The notes beneath the pieces are model-generated. The model did no database searches and was not told the DNA's origin. It worked only from the letters and a program-made list of their open reading frames with translations. Of a stretch of 49,629 nt of DNA, positions 24,946-35,620 are shown one piece after another. Positions within the stretch are counted from its first letter, which is position 1, and each line of letters opens with the position of its first letter. This DNA is from Roseburia inulinivorans DSM 16841 (lineage in GTDB: Bacteria > Bacillota > Clostridia > Lachnospirales > Lachnospiraceae): the NCBI RefSeq assembly GCF_000174195.1, contig NZ_ACFY01000140.1:1-49629 (forward strand), read 5' to 3'. The position numbers were made by a program, and so were the translations under genes.

Positions 24946-26879
24946 TTAAAGAAGATATGTCGGCAACTCCTCCTCTTCGCTTTTTTCAATAAAAGTATAT
25001 CCTTTTTTCCGAAATCCTTTTCGTAATCTTTTGCATCTGTCCCAATTATTATAATAAGCAACTTCCGGAAGTATTTTTTCTAATTTATCCCATTCATTTT
25101 CCGGAAAGTTTTGAGTTGCGAGCAGTCCATTTACAATGTCAAAAGAAAACTTTGCAATTTCTGTTTCTAACATATAATCTTCTAAAATACAAATCGGCAA
25201 AAGAAATTTAGCTAAAATCTCTTTTTCAGTTTCAGCACAATTATTTTCTATTATTGTATTATATATTCTATTAACATCTTCTTTACTCAGTCTCTGAATT
25301 TCCTTATCATAAGGATCCACTAAGCTTACTAGAAAAAGCAATATATCCCTTTCAGTTAAATAACATAAGATTAACTTAACTTCACTTTCTGTATCATCCT
25401 TGACAATATCTATAATTCCTTTTACCTTTTTGCTTTCCCGATTATCCAACAAATAGTCCCAATACACTTGTATACACTCTTTTTCGTATACCCTATATAA
25501 GTCATAAGATAAATCATATTCACTTGTCTGTAAAACTATTTGTATAATTTTCTTATCTAACCTTTCTTCTTTTCGACTGAGGCATCTAATTATCCCTTGT
25601 TGATATCCTTTGCTTCTTCTCCATATTTCTTGACATATAGCAAATTCATTCTTAATGGAAATTAAAGTGCTACAACAATCATATTCTAATCCGGTAAAAT
25701 CTACAAATTGATTGTTAGGAATAATATCAGTATATGCTTTAAGTAATACTTCATTTAAAGAATTTTCCTCTCCTTTTATAATATTCTTAAGTAATCTCTG
25801 CGAACCTGTATAATCCGAAATATAACCTTCTCTTAGCATTCTCCGAAGATCAATTGATGAAATGTCTAACCACCTATTATTAATGAAATAATCTAAAACT
25901 TCATTATAATCTTCTTTTCCGCACCAACTCGAAAAATAATTCTTACTATATAGAGTTAGAATTTCATTACATATCTTTTTTTTATCTTCAAAAATGGCAC
26001 ATGCCATTTCTAAAAGAGTTACTAAACTTGCTTCTTTTTCATCTGCACGTGATCCCACATACAATTTCATAAATGCTGAAACATACATGGGCTGTTTATA
26101 ATCTTTAGAAAATCCTGCTACAAATTTTCTATACTTCTTTAGACCATTTTTTTTCAAATTATCAAACATTTTATTCACCCACAACGGATAATTTTTAATA
26201 ACATTCTTATCTTTTGCTTCATATGTTTTCTCCCCTATATGCAATTTGCTTCTTGATATTTTACGTGGTACAATCTGAAGCTGCAAAGTTTTTCCACCAT
26301 ATACACGCAAAGCAACTGATCCTGTGCAAAAGGAGAAATCTTCTTCAAGCAAGTCATGTTGCGCTAAAAATAAAAATATCATTTCTTTTTCAAAATTGGT
26401 GGACACATCATCAAATATTATCAAAGGTCTTCTATTACCCCAAACACACCATATTAAATATTTCAGATTATTCTCATCTAATTCTTCAGTGCTACTTCGT
26501 TCAAACTTCAAAGGATTGCTATATGATAAAAAATCACTATCCTTATCTGGTTTTTTAAACATTGCAATAATAGATGTAATATCCTCACTCGCAAGATATA
26601 AATCTTTAACATCAAATATTAATGAATGGGTCCAAACACAACCAGGTCTTTTCATCTCTTCTGCATACCATGTGCATGCTAAAACTATATGATTATTATC
26701 AAGATTATACCCTGTAAAGTATCTCTCAAATCCATTGACAAATTCATTTCCAGATAAGTCACTTAGTATCATCATTTTTTACTGTCTTGTTCTGATAATT
26801 TTAAAGATGCTTGTAACAACCTATGTCCATTGGAATATCCATGTAATGTTTGTTCAACATAAAACTCATCAACTATCAT
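24946..26879 (-). CDS. GAP1-like GTPase-associated protein (one apparent frameshift)
   Basis: The listed frame starts at 26775 (MMILSDLSGNEFVNGFERYF), but the true N-terminus lies upstream in another frame: MIVDEFYVEQTLHGYSNGHR at 26879. One extra A in the run at 26775-26780 joins them (SEQDSKKMMILSDLSG), giving about 644 residues. HGYSNGHRLL is the hallmark I associate with the GAP1 N-terminal domain of GTPase-associated systems. A middle region WTHSLIFDVKDL and a long helical C-terminus (300 or more residues of acidic and basic helices) follow. Its start overlaps the end of the preceding GTPase gene by 11 bp. Its biochemical role is unknown; it probably partners the GTPases. Confidence 0.7.
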
Positions 26880-27698
26880 ATTTATCTCCCGACATTTCTA
26901 AAATAATAGATGTTAAATCACACGAATTTACCATTTTATCATCGACAATCTTAATACGCTTTATTGGATCTTCAATATCTAACAATTTTTCTGACTCTTC
27001 TATTTTTCCACCTATTGCGCTAACTCCCCAAACTTTTGTGTTAATTACACTTTTATTAGCTTCTAAATATTGCCATAACATATTCATGTGATTCGCTAAA
27101 AAAGCTCTCACATCATTTTGTTCAGACTGATTAACTAAATCCCATGCTGAAAAAATAATGCCTAAATTAGTTCTTCTTTTTCTTATTTCTAGAACCATTT
27201 GTAGCAAATCTATTATTTGTACTTGAGTAGGATCATCTTCACATGGATTTCTTTCTTTCAGTTTTACTCCTTCTTGTCGAAGCTCTGGCGAAATTTCCGA
27301 AATAAATTCAGGAGAATGAATATCTTCAACATTAATAAAATACAATATAGCATCTGCCTTACTTATTTTATCCCACAATTCAAAAGATATCTCTCTACTC
27401 TCGTATATATTTTGAAATGTTTCACCTGAAAGATCAGGAAATTCTACCTCTAAATCATCCACACCATTTGTCAGTAAAACTGATAATTTCTCTTTTTCTT
27501 GACCTATTACTGTTCTTTCTAGCCTTTCAACCTCAAGCCACTTTTGTTCAAGGCGATAAAGGTACTGCGAATCACCAACCATCTTTTTCAAAGTAAGTTC
27601 TGTATGTATTTCCTTTTGATTAACGCTATTCCATAACGCACCCAAAAAGGTACTTTTTCCTGCATTCGGCGCTCCCATAATAAAAATTTTTTATTCAT
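26869..27698 (-). CDS. TRAFAC-type GTPase, double-GTPase family 1 (start needs one base)
   Basis: Motifs: P-loop GAPNAGKSTFLGALW at the very N-terminus, switch/Walker B PDLSGETF (about 79-86), YFINVED, and a base-recognition motif FSAWDL in place of NKxD. The first ATG at 27678 cuts off beta-strand 1. One extra A in the run at 27687-27692 gives MNKKIFIMGAPNAGKST from ATG 27698, overlapping the stop of the upstream GTPase, the usual arrangement in coupled genes. The DLSGE motif instead of DxxG is shared with the neighbour and typical of these paired GTPases. I infer an NTP-driven switch in a conflict system. Confidence 0.7.
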
Positions 27699-28671
27699 TT
27701 AATTCCCCCAGAAATTTATAATATAGCCTATCATATTCTGTTAATTCATCAAATGGCTCTTCCATTTTCCTTGAACTTTTACGCACATGTTTCCTTACCC
27801 ATCCCTGTAGTAAATCTTCCAAACCATACCCGACACTAAATTCATCTATGGTACTCGGCATTGCTGCTACATTATAATACTCTATATCCATAAAAAGCTC
27901 TGAGAGTCGTGCTACAATCTGCTGTTTAATTTTCTCTAATATCAAGTTGTGATTTTCAACCTTACTAAAAAGATCGAATTTACTAAATACAATCTGCAGT
28001 ACACAACCATCCGTAATCAATTCAGCATCCCAAAATGTCCTTATCATTTCTATCATTTCAGAGACAATGCTATTTCTAGTTTTCTTATTACACAATTTTT
28101 CTCCATCTATGATTCCCACAACATAATCAGCTCTTTCAATAAATGGAAAACTTATTTTAGCCTCATCCACCTGTCCAATATGATTAGTAAATGCCTCTCC
28201 TGAAATATCCGCCAAAATCAGATTACTAATCACATTATTGTTTCTATTCCACAATCTTATATGCAAAAAGGCCTGATTATCTTCTAAACTTGTGCGTTGA
28301 GTCGTAGGTTCATTTCCTTTAGATTTTATTCTTGTATAAAAAGCTCTTTGTTCAAATCCTTGTAAACTATACGAACCTGCAAAACAAAAGTCATTAACAG
28401 GACTATTTTGAAACAATTGATACAAGCTTGTCTCCATTGTCGTCTTCCCACTAGCAACTGGTCCAACTAATACTATCATTCTTGTACTTTCTTTAGCTGC
28501 AATTCTATAAATATCACTGCTATTAAGTGCTTCACCTGAGTTGATTTGATACTTATCTTGTAAAGAAGAAAATTCCGCTTCTTCACCTTCCTGATTCACG
28601 TCAATATCAATTTCATCATTTAGAATTTGATCTATCTTATCAATTCTTTCGTCCTTCTCATCAATTTCCAT
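27691..28671 (-). CDS. TRAFAC-type GTPase, double-GTPase family 2
   Basis: A 326-residue protein with an acidic N-terminal tail (about 1-60, possibly disordered or partner-binding). Then come P-loop MIVLVGPVASGKTTMETSLY, LILADISGEAFTNH as switch 2/Walker B, DYVVGIIDGEKL, FSKFDLFSK as the guanine-recognition motif, and a C-terminal helix. The same DxSGE pattern occurs in the neighbouring GTPase, so the two form a pair. It starts 10 bp after the repaired end of the GASH-like gene and overlaps the next gene. Role: NTP-dependent sensing or assembly, inferred only from family context. Confidence 0.75.
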   Translation of the reverse strand: MEIDEKDERIDKIDQILNDEIDIDVNQEGEEAEFSSLQDKYQINSGEALNSSDIYRIAAKESTRMIVLVGPVASGKTTMETSLYQLFQNSPVNDFCFAGSYSLQGFEQRAFYTRIKSKGNEPTTQRTSLEDNQAFLHIRLWNRNNNVISNLILADISGEAFTNHIGQVDEAKISFPFIERADYVVGIIDGEKLCNKKTRNSIVSEMIEMIRTFWDAELITDGCVLQIVFSKFDLFSKVENHNLILEKIKQQIVARLSELFMDIEYYNVAAMPSTIDEFSVGYGLEDLLQGWVRKHVRKSSRKMEEPFDELTEYDRLYYKFLGELNE

Positions 28672-28681
28672 TCTTATTCCC

Positions 28682-29727
28682 TCAAATTAATTTGCTAATT
28701 ATACATTCAAAATAAATCAACTTTGACCATTTACTTACTGAAAATTTGATTTCATCCGGATTGATCTTCCACGCTTTTTTATATGCAGGTAACCATTCTC
28801 TTTTTTCATCCACAGTTAATGATATATTCAACGCAGATAAAATTGGTAAATTTTTTCTATAAGATTTTCCCCATATTTTTCTATAATTGTTCTTCTAATT
28901 TCCTCGGTTTGGTAGTCTATCAAATCTGTTAATGTAATCTCCTCAACAGTCTTTTCACATTTGGTTATCATTTTACATAAAAACGCCTCAGCCGATAAAG
29001 GCCCTGGTGCATCAACTAAATCTGCCAATTCTACTCCCAACACCATAGCCCCCTCTACATCTTTCACCTCAAATAATGGCTTTTTAAATAGATTACTCCA
29101 CTCTCCAACAATCCAGCTTAAAACTTGGATTTTCTCTTGGCACTTACAATTTTCCTCCCTAAGCGAATTTGAATAATTTACTATTTTAGTAAAATTGGTT
29201 CTGATTTTTTTCAAAGATTCAGCGATATTATCTGGTGCCGTTGACGAAAAACTTCCTTCCTCGACTAACTCTTTCTCTAATCCATTTTTTAAATTATCAA
29301 GCGTAAACTTTGAAAGTGGTTCTGACTCTTTTGTTTGTTCAATAATTGCCTTATTAGCCATATCTGACAATTCTTTTATTGGACTATCAAAAAATTCATC
29401 AAGTACTTTTATAGAATATGCAATTGATATCTCCTCATCCTCTTGAAGTATAGTGGCTAATACACATCCTGCTAAAATACATATTTCTTCCTCATTTTGC
29501 TCATCAAATGTTCTATCTATAGAATAAAAGCATTCAACAAATTCATCTTTTTTCTCTTTTGATAATACAAGCTTGTAATAAATTTTTAGCAACTCCGCTA
29601 TCTTCTCAGCATTACTATAAGCTTCTTTCGCAGCATTAATTCCTTCAAGCCTACTACTAATTTGCTCTTCAGAGGGATTAATACATACTCTTTTATAACT
29701 TTTAACAAATAATTTTTCTAATTCCAT
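28682..29727 (-). CDS. GASH-like helical GTPase-associated protein (one apparent frameshift)
   Basis: As read, the frame from 29727 (MELEKLFVKSYKRVCINPSE) ends at 28828 after 299 residues. One extra A in the run at 28876-28880 changes the end to RRTIIEKIWGKSYRKNLPIL and continues SALNISLTVDEKREWLPAYK to a stop at 28682, about 348 residues. It also closes an otherwise odd 157-bp gap. The protein is almost wholly helical, with GTPase-associated-system helical-domain character: a repeat-like N-terminus, a coiled coil near KKIRTNFTKIVNYSNSLREE, and a C-terminal block DAPGPLSAEAFLCKM. No catalytic residues are evident. It probably bridges the GTPases and the effector. Confidence 0.6.
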
Positions 29728-29739
29728 ATTACTATCCTC

Positions 29740-31032
29740 CTAGTTTTGTATTTTCTGTTTTATCATCTCGTTCAATTGATATAAACAATTTTTTTCTTTT
29801 GCATCTACTAATATTTTGTCTATAAGTTCAATATATCTTTTTCCTGCATATTCATTTCTAAATAAATTTAATTTTAATAATATCTCATTTTGTTGAACGT
29901 ATGATAATTCAAAAAAATTATAGACAATTTCTTTTTCAATTCCTTGAAACACTACACTATTGTTATTATTTTTTGCCTTTCCTTCAGCTTGAATAAGATT
30001 ATCATCCTGCAAATTCTTTCTTCTCTTTTCATCAATATTTATTTCATATTTAAAAAAGTTGGTTTCCGCATCGCAAGTCTGCCTATCCGCTTCAAATTTA
30101 TCTCTATCTTTTGATAATACCCTTGGAAATGTTTTTACCTCTACAAACCTATCATCCTTTTTTCTAACACATTCAAAACTTATCCAATTATATCTTGGTT
30201 TCCAACTCTTTCCTCTTGTTGGGTGCGTTGCCCCAGCACTAATAACTAATCTTTCAGCGTTTGCTTCAATGGCTTGTTCATGTTTATGACCATACAATTG
30301 AATGTCTATACGCTTATCTAATTTAGATTGAAGCTCATCGGCAAATTTCCAAAACTCTACAGGATGATGACATAGCGAAACCCATATAACACTATCCTCA
30401 TAAAAAGGTATTTGACTTTGTCCAATAATCATCTTACGAATAACTGCTGAATCCTCATGGTCTTTATGGCTTGAAATAATGCAGGAATTCATACCACATA
30501 TTTTTAGCCGCAAATTATTATCCAATTTAAATTCTTCTATCCACACAGGCTTTTCGGAATTTATATTACACCCATACGCCGCGACAAAATTATTATACTC
30601 TTCAATTGATTTAAATAATAAATTAGGACTTGCTTGATCTAATATATATCTCTCTAAAAGTAAATCTGCTGAATCCAATGTCTCTGCTTTTTCAATTTCT
30701 GATTGAGCATCAAGTATACTTTTAGATGATTTTATAAATTGTTGGTCTACATCATGATTGCCGGGAACACAGTAGATACTCTTTTCATCAATTTCTAAAA
30801 TTGATGCCATTTCTTTCAAAAATTCTTTTGCAATATCATACTCTTCTCTTTGTCCTGCAAAAGCAACATCTCCTCCAACTAATATTCCTTTTACATTACT
30901 CAAGTATGCTTTTGCATTGTACTTTATATCCATTAATATCGCATTTCTTAAATCAGCATCTATATCTGCTCTATTTCCACTTGATTTACGAAAATGAATA
31001 TCTGACAAATGAATGAACGCTATTTCTCCCAT
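29740..31032 (-). CDS. Calcineurin-like metallophosphoesterase, likely effector
   Basis: The first gene of the cassette encodes 430 residues. Metal motifs are in order: LSDIHFR (DxH), LVGGDVAFAG (GD), VPGNHDVDQQF (GNHD), WVSLCHHPVEFW (H) and LYGHKHEQ (GHxH). This is a complete dimetal phosphoesterase centre of the type found in nucleases and cyclic-nucleotide phosphodiesterases. A C-terminal extension of about 130 mostly helical, charged residues (from about 300) is not part of the catalytic domain. GAGGAG lies 6 bp before the ATG. Position at the head of a GTPase-GAP1-GASH operon suggests it is the toxic or nucleotide-degrading effector. Substrate unknown. Confidence 0.75.
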   Translation of the reverse strand: MGEIAFIHLSDIHFRKSSGNRADIDADLRNAILMDIKYNAKAYLSNVKGILVGGDVAFAGQREEYDIAKEFLKEMASILEIDEKSIYCVPGNHDVDQQFIKSSKSILDAQSEIEKAETLDSADLLLERYILDQASPNLLFKSIEEYNNFVAAYGCNINSEKPVWIEEFKLDNNLRLKICGMNSCIISSHKDHEDSAVIRKMIIGQSQIPFYEDSVIWVSLCHHPVEFWKFADELQSKLDKRIDIQLYGHKHEQAIEANAERLVISAGATHPTRGKSWKPRYNWISFECVRKKDDRFVEVKTFPRVLSKDRDKFEADRQTCDAETNFFKYEINIDEKRRKNLQDDNLIQAEGKAKNNNNSVVFQGIEKEIVYNFFELSYVQQNEILLKLNLFRNEYAGKRYIELIDKILVDAKEKNCLYQLNEMIKQKIQN

Positions 31033-31056
31033 TGAACTCCTCTGTTTTATAACTAT

Positions 31057-31091
31057 ATTATAATTACAAACTTATAGTGAATTATGTTTGT
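31057..31091 (-). promoter_or_regulatory. Candidate promoter/operator of conflict cassette
   Basis: A perfect TATAAT (plus 31057-31062) on the minus strand lacks a good -35. The expected -35 zone is covered by an inverted repeat ACAAAC-N14-GTTTGT (31066-31091). This arrangement suits a repressed or activator-dependent promoter. The rest of 31033-31174 shows no gene. Confidence 0.4.
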
Positions 31092-31174
31092 TATTACTTC
31101 ATTTATTGTATCATAGTTCTATCAATATTTCCATGAAAATAGAATGATTAGTTGTCAAGTTGCTTTGGGGAGGT

Positions 31175-32659
31175 TTACTCCTCCCCAAAAGCATAATTCC
31201 ATTCAATCTCTACTCTCTTGTCCCTGTATATGATAACCTTTTTAATAAATACATCCACCGCTTCCTGCGTCAGCTTCTCCATCTGTGAAAAACGGATAAT
31301 TTCTTTTATATCCTGTTTAGGCTGGTGGTATTCCTCCGTAAGCCTGCTAAATGCAAGCTCGGTTTCTTCTATTTTACATGACAGCTCCTGCATCTGCAAA
31401 GCAATTCCATCCGCCCTGCTGCGGTATTCTCCGGCTCCTATCTTCTTTACAGCATAGTTTTCGTACAATGTATCTTTCTCTGTCTGCAAACTCCGATACT
31501 GCGTCCGATAATTACCCAGCTCTTTATTCAGTCTGCTCCATTCCTCTTTCTGGAATTGTTCAAGGCTCCCACGCTGTTTTATCAAGTCTCCACGGCGCAT
31601 CAACTCCCGGTACAATTCTGTCAACACAATCTCTTCCAAAATGTCTGCCCTAAAATAAGTACAGCAATCCGGTATCTGTAACAGGGAATGTTTCCTGCAC
31701 CAGAAATGGTTCGGCATCTTGCCATTACTGCTCTGCGGCTTATAGTTGATCGAATACCCACACCCGCCGCAGTATATTTTCCCTGTCAGTGGATGCTTTT
31801 CACGTTTCCTTTTTGTGGATTGTTCCGGTCGGAATGCAGACACCCGTGCAAATACCTCCGGCGTTACTAACGGCTCGTGATGATCTGTAATGACTTTCCA
31901 CTCATCCTTTGGCACAGCAATCCCGTTTTTGCTTCCCACAGATTTGCGGACTGATTTGCCATAAGCCATTTCGCCCAGATAGAAACGGTTATTCAGGATT
32001 CCCCTCACAGCCGTATTGCTCCATGCAGGATGCTCCCTTGTCATTTTCCTCTCAGGATAACGCATCTGCGTGATAGTCGGCGTGTGTTCCGCAATCAATT
32101 CTTTTGCTATCTGCGTACTTCCCATTCCCTCTTCTGCCAGTGAAAAGATATGGCGGACGATTTCTGCCTCCTTTTCATTGACAATCACCGTATTTTTTTC
32201 AATTTCACTCTTGGCATAGCCAAAAGGAACCTGTCCGAATACATATTCCCCATTTGCACATTTATTTTGAAATGAAGTTTTTACTTTGACTGATATATCC
32301 TTGCTGTACAGGTCATAGAGAAGCGTCTGGAAAGCAGTATCCAGCGGGGTGGTACTTCCTTCATGCTCCCTGCTGTCATAATGGTCATTTACGGCAATGA
32401 ACCGCACTCCCATAAAGGGGAAAATCTGGTTGAGATAATCACCCAGTTCTATGTAATTCCTTGCAAACCGGGACATATCCTTTACCAGAATACAACTAAT
32501 TTTACTCTGCTTTACCTGTTTTAACATCTCCTGCAGCCCCGGTCTGTCCATATTCGTACCGGAAAATCCGTCATCACAAAATTCTGCAACCTCCTGTCCC
32601 ATTAGTTCAGCATCATTTCTGATATAATCTAAAAGCATTTTCCGCTGGAAAGAGATTTG
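31175..32659 (-). pseudogene. Large serine recombinase lacking its N-terminus
   Basis: About 490 residues remain: QISFQRKMLLDYIRNDAELM, then DDGFSGTNMDRPGLQEML, DMSRFARNYIELGDYL, the recombinase domain (FGYAKSEIEKNT, HPAWSNTAVRGILNN), a zinc ribbon (IYCGGCGYSIN, and a later CCTYF), a coiled coil and the usual C-terminus (EWNYAFGEE). The first 30 or so residues with the catalytic serine (the YxRLSxxD strand) are missing; the frame opens directly after a TGA at the break near 32660. The protein therefore cannot cut DNA. It is a relic of an integrative element whose end lies here. Confidence 0.8.
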
Positions 32660-32727
32660 TCAAGGGTGTTTTACCATTCAGCAACGAATTAAGGCATAAA
32701 CAATATCACATTTTTATAATGCTTTTT

Positions 32728-32758
32728 GACCACAATCAGTCCGGCACTGATTGTGGTC
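32728..32758 (+). terminator. Strong intrinsic terminator
   Basis: GACCACAATCAGT pairs perfectly with ACTGATTGTGGTC (13 bp) around CCGGC, followed by TTTATTTT on the plus strand. It insulates the helicase gene from upstream. The remaining 32660-32870 shows no gene. Confidence 0.75.
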
Positions 32759-32874
32759 TTTATTTTGGAAATGACATTTTCCCCTTAAATAAAGGAATCA
32801 ATCGTCGTTGCGTTTTTCGTCAATATCTGCCATAATAAAAAGAAGTGTAAATAAAAGAAAAAGGGGGAATTGCC

Positions 32875-35463
32875 ATGCCGCAAACACCGTTTCATGCCTA
32901 TTACAAGGCCCGACTTTTGGAACAACTGCCGGAAGCAGAACAGTTCCTTCCGGTCTTTGCATCATCGGATATTGAAATCTATCCGTTTCAGATTGCAGCG
33001 GCCAGCTTTGCCCTGCGTTCCCCCTATCAGAAAGGTGCCGTTCTGTGCGATGAAGCAGGTATGGGCAAGAGCCACGAGGCCATGCTGGTCATCAATCAAA
33101 AGTGGCTGGAGGGATACAGCCGGATTCTGTTGGTCATTCCCAATGCCGACCTGCTGCACCAGTGGACGGAAATGCTGGAGCGATTCTATACCGTCCCATA
33201 TGTGGTGCTGACCAATCGGGACCAATGGCGGCAGAACACCAGTGAGGACAACTCCAACGCTTTTATCCAAGATGCCATTGTTATTACTACCTACGACTTC
33301 GCCGCCGACAATGAGGAGGCCGCAAAGGTAGTTAACTGGGATCTGACGGTATTCGAGGAAGCCAATGCCCTCTCTCCAGTCTACCGGGAGGACAACAAGC
33401 AGGCCAAGGCCCTCAAGCGGATCGCCGGAGACTCCTTCAAGCTGCTGCTGACCGGCACTCCCATTGAAAAGAACATCATGGACTTATACGGTCTGATCTG
33501 GTTCATCGACGAAACGCTGCTGCCGGGAGAAAAAGAGTTTCTGGCCCGGTATCTGCGCCGACCAGAGAACTACCCGGAACTCAGCGAACAGGTCAGCCGC
33601 TATTGTTTCCGTACCCTCCGTTCCCAGGCCAAGCACTACGCCAAGGTGACGGAACGTGTGCTGCTGACCGTGGAGTACACCCCCGGCAAGGCAGAGCGGC
33701 AGCTCTATGAGCTGCTGTACGCCTACATCAACCAGCCGGAAAAGCGAGCCTTTCCCGAAATGAACCAATATGACCTGGCTCTGCGGCTGCTGGGCCTGTT
33801 GGGTTCCTCTACGGCGGCAATTTTGCAAACCATCAAAGGTATCGTCAAGCGGCTCCAGGGGCTGGAAAACGCAGCGGACGAACTAAGCCAATGGCAAGAG
33901 ATTCAAACCGCAGCCGAAAGCATTCCCCAGGATGCCAAGGCCGGTGAGCTGCTGACCGTTCTCAAACAGGGATTTTCCCTGATGAAGAAAACGGGAGCCA
34001 AACAGAAAGCGGTTATCTTCACCGAGAGCGTGGAAACCCAGAAGATGCTCCAGAATCTTCTTTCTGACCGGTACCGCACTCTGGCCTACAACGGCAGCGC
34101 CGATTACTCCGTGATCCGCCAGTTCAAGGAGGATGGCGAGGTGCTGATTTCCACCGATAACGGTGCCAAGGGCTTCAATCTGGAGGAGGCTGCTTTCATC
34201 ATCCACTACGACCTGCCGTACAACACCTTAAAGCTGGAGCAGCGTATCGACCGCTGCCACCGGCTGGGTCAGGAAAACGATGTGCTGTCAGTGGCCTTCA
34301 TCGACAAGAACAACTTTGCCGATGTTCGCAAGCTGGAGCTGGTCAACAAGCGGATGTTGGTGACAGACGGTGTCTTTGGTATTACCGATGACGTGCTGGG
34401 CGGTTTTACAGATGATGTAAAAGCAGCCTTTCCGGTCATTGCCCAGCGGTTGCGGCCCAGGGCACAGATTGAGCAGGCATACCGCCAGACCCTGAGTACC
34501 CACGAGGAAGATAACCGGCAGACCGTCTCCGCAGCGGAGGATATTCTGTTTACCACCTTCACCAAGGAACTGGCCGACAAGGTGAAGATCAATCCCAAGT
34601 ATGTGAATCGCCGTGGACAGGAGCTGAACAACGACCTCTGGGAAATTACCAAATGGTTTTTTACTCGTTATAATGAAAAGAACGATGATTGCCGTTTTGT
34701 GATTGACGAATTCAACCGTACGATCACGGCCACGGAGTACCGGGAACTGCCGGTGCTGTTCTACTACTGGACGGGGAGCCGGAACCGGCCCTATCGCAGC
34801 CAGAAGATGTACGGCATGGCAAAAGACTTCAAACCCAAGGCCGGACAGATTACCCTGTCCAGTATCATAGGCCGTGGGATTCTCCACGAGCTGGAGTGTG
34901 CCAACGAGGGAGTGCTGACCATCCCGACGGTGCAGGCGCCGTGCCAGATAGCCCTTTATACTGTCACCCTGGTTTCAGGCTCCAGCCGCACAGAACACGC
35001 CGTACTGTGCGGTTTGACGGATAGCGGCAAGGCCCTGGACGATGCAGCTTGCCGCAGCATCTTTGACTTGCCGGTGGAGAGCAGCACGGAGGATGAGCGG
35101 AGATCCCCCCACTGGTTAAAAGGAACCAGCCGCCCCCACCCGCTGGATCGGCTGGTGCCGAGTGATAAGATGATGGCGGAGCAACTGGAGCGCCTTTCGC
35201 CTGCCCAGGCCGAGGAAATGGAGCGGATGAAGCAGCAAGTGTCCGCTGATAAGGCGGCATTGAGCCGAGAACTGAACACCCTGGACAGCCAGGTACAGCA
35301 GGCGCAAGCGGAGCTGGAGGCCGTCACCGGCGACCGGCTGAAACGTCTGGCTGCACAGAAGAAAATCAACCAGCTTCGGCAGGAATATATGAAGCACCAG
35401 GAGAGCCAGTTCTTTGACGCCATGCGGCTGGATATGGAGCTGGAAGAAAAAATGAAAAGATAA
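32875..35463 (+). CDS. SNF2-like helicase of a type III restriction-modification locus
   Basis: The 862-residue protein has superfamily-2 motifs: motif I CDEAGMGKSHEAMLV (about 61-75), motif II altered to VFEEANALSP (EEAN instead of DExH), motif III LLTGTPIEKN, motif V STDNGAKGFNLEEA, and motif VI LEQRIDRCHRLGQENDV. The C-terminal third ends in a long coiled coil (about 750-860). The pattern is SNF2-like. Genes of this kind stand next to mod/res pairs in many bacteria and may remodel protein-DNA complexes for restriction. AGGGGGAA lies 6 bp before the ATG. GC content is clearly higher than in the cassette to the left. Confidence 0.8.
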   Translation: MPQTPFHAYYKARLLEQLPEAEQFLPVFASSDIEIYPFQIAAASFALRSPYQKGAVLCDEAGMGKSHEAMLVINQKWLEGYSRILLVIPNADLLHQWTEMLERFYTVPYVVLTNRDQWRQNTSEDNSNAFIQDAIVITTYDFAADNEEAAKVVNWDLTVFEEANALSPVYREDNKQAKALKRIAGDSFKLLLTGTPIEKNIMDLYGLIWFIDETLLPGEKEFLARYLRRPENYPELSEQVSRYCFRTLRSQAKHYAKVTERVLLTVEYTPGKAERQLYELLYAYINQPEKRAFPEMNQYDLALRLLGLLGSSTAAILQTIKGIVKRLQGLENAADELSQWQEIQTAAESIPQDAKAGELLTVLKQGFSLMKKTGAKQKAVIFTESVETQKMLQNLLSDRYRTLAYNGSADYSVIRQFKEDGEVLISTDNGAKGFNLEEAAFIIHYDLPYNTLKLEQRIDRCHRLGQENDVLSVAFIDKNNFADVRKLELVNKRMLVTDGVFGITDDVLGGFTDDVKAAFPVIAQRLRPRAQIEQAYRQTLSTHEEDNRQTVSAAEDILFTTFTKELADKVKINPKYVNRRGQELNNDLWEITKWFFTRYNEKNDDCRFVIDEFNRTITATEYRELPVLFYYWTGSRNRPYRSQKMYGMAKDFKPKAGQITLSSIIGRGILHELECANEGVLTIPTVQAPCQIALYTVTLVSGSSRTEHAVLCGLTDSGKALDDAACRSIFDLPVESSTEDERRSPHWLKGTSRPHPLDRLVPSDKMMAEQLERLSPAQAEEMERMKQQVSADKAALSRELNTLDSQVQQAQAELEAVTGDRLKRLAAQKKINQLRQEYMKHQESQFFDAMRLDMELEEKMKR

Positions 35464-35620
35464 TCGAAACATTACCGGTGTTTCAATAGACCACGAGTAT
35501 GTAGTGTGTTATACAAAGCAATTCGGACACCGGGTATTCCGTGGAACCGACAGAAAAACAGAACAATATAAGAATCCTGACAATGACCCCCGTGGCCCTT
35601 GGACAAGTGCTAACATGGTA
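35456..35620 (+). pseudogene. Type III methyltransferase Mod, internal fragment (left piece)
   Basis: The frame encodes GVSIDHEYVVCYTKQFGHRV, then KNPDNDPRGPWTSANMV, the conserved middle of type III Mod (adenine-N6 methyltransferase). It begins at the helicase stop codon, so the first 250 or so residues of Mod, including the DPPY catalytic motif, are gone. It ends at GGTA (35617-35620), where a resistance segment begins. The sequence resumes at 37885 with the next Mod residues (VGLATADARPNLHYD). Confidence 0.8.

Noticed and set aside
34288..34887. A 199-codon minus-strand ORF antisense to the helicase (and similar ones at 40505-41371 and 41471-42205 antisense to Res)
   Set aside because: High-GC coding DNA produces long antisense frames; the sense proteins have clear motifs and these have none.
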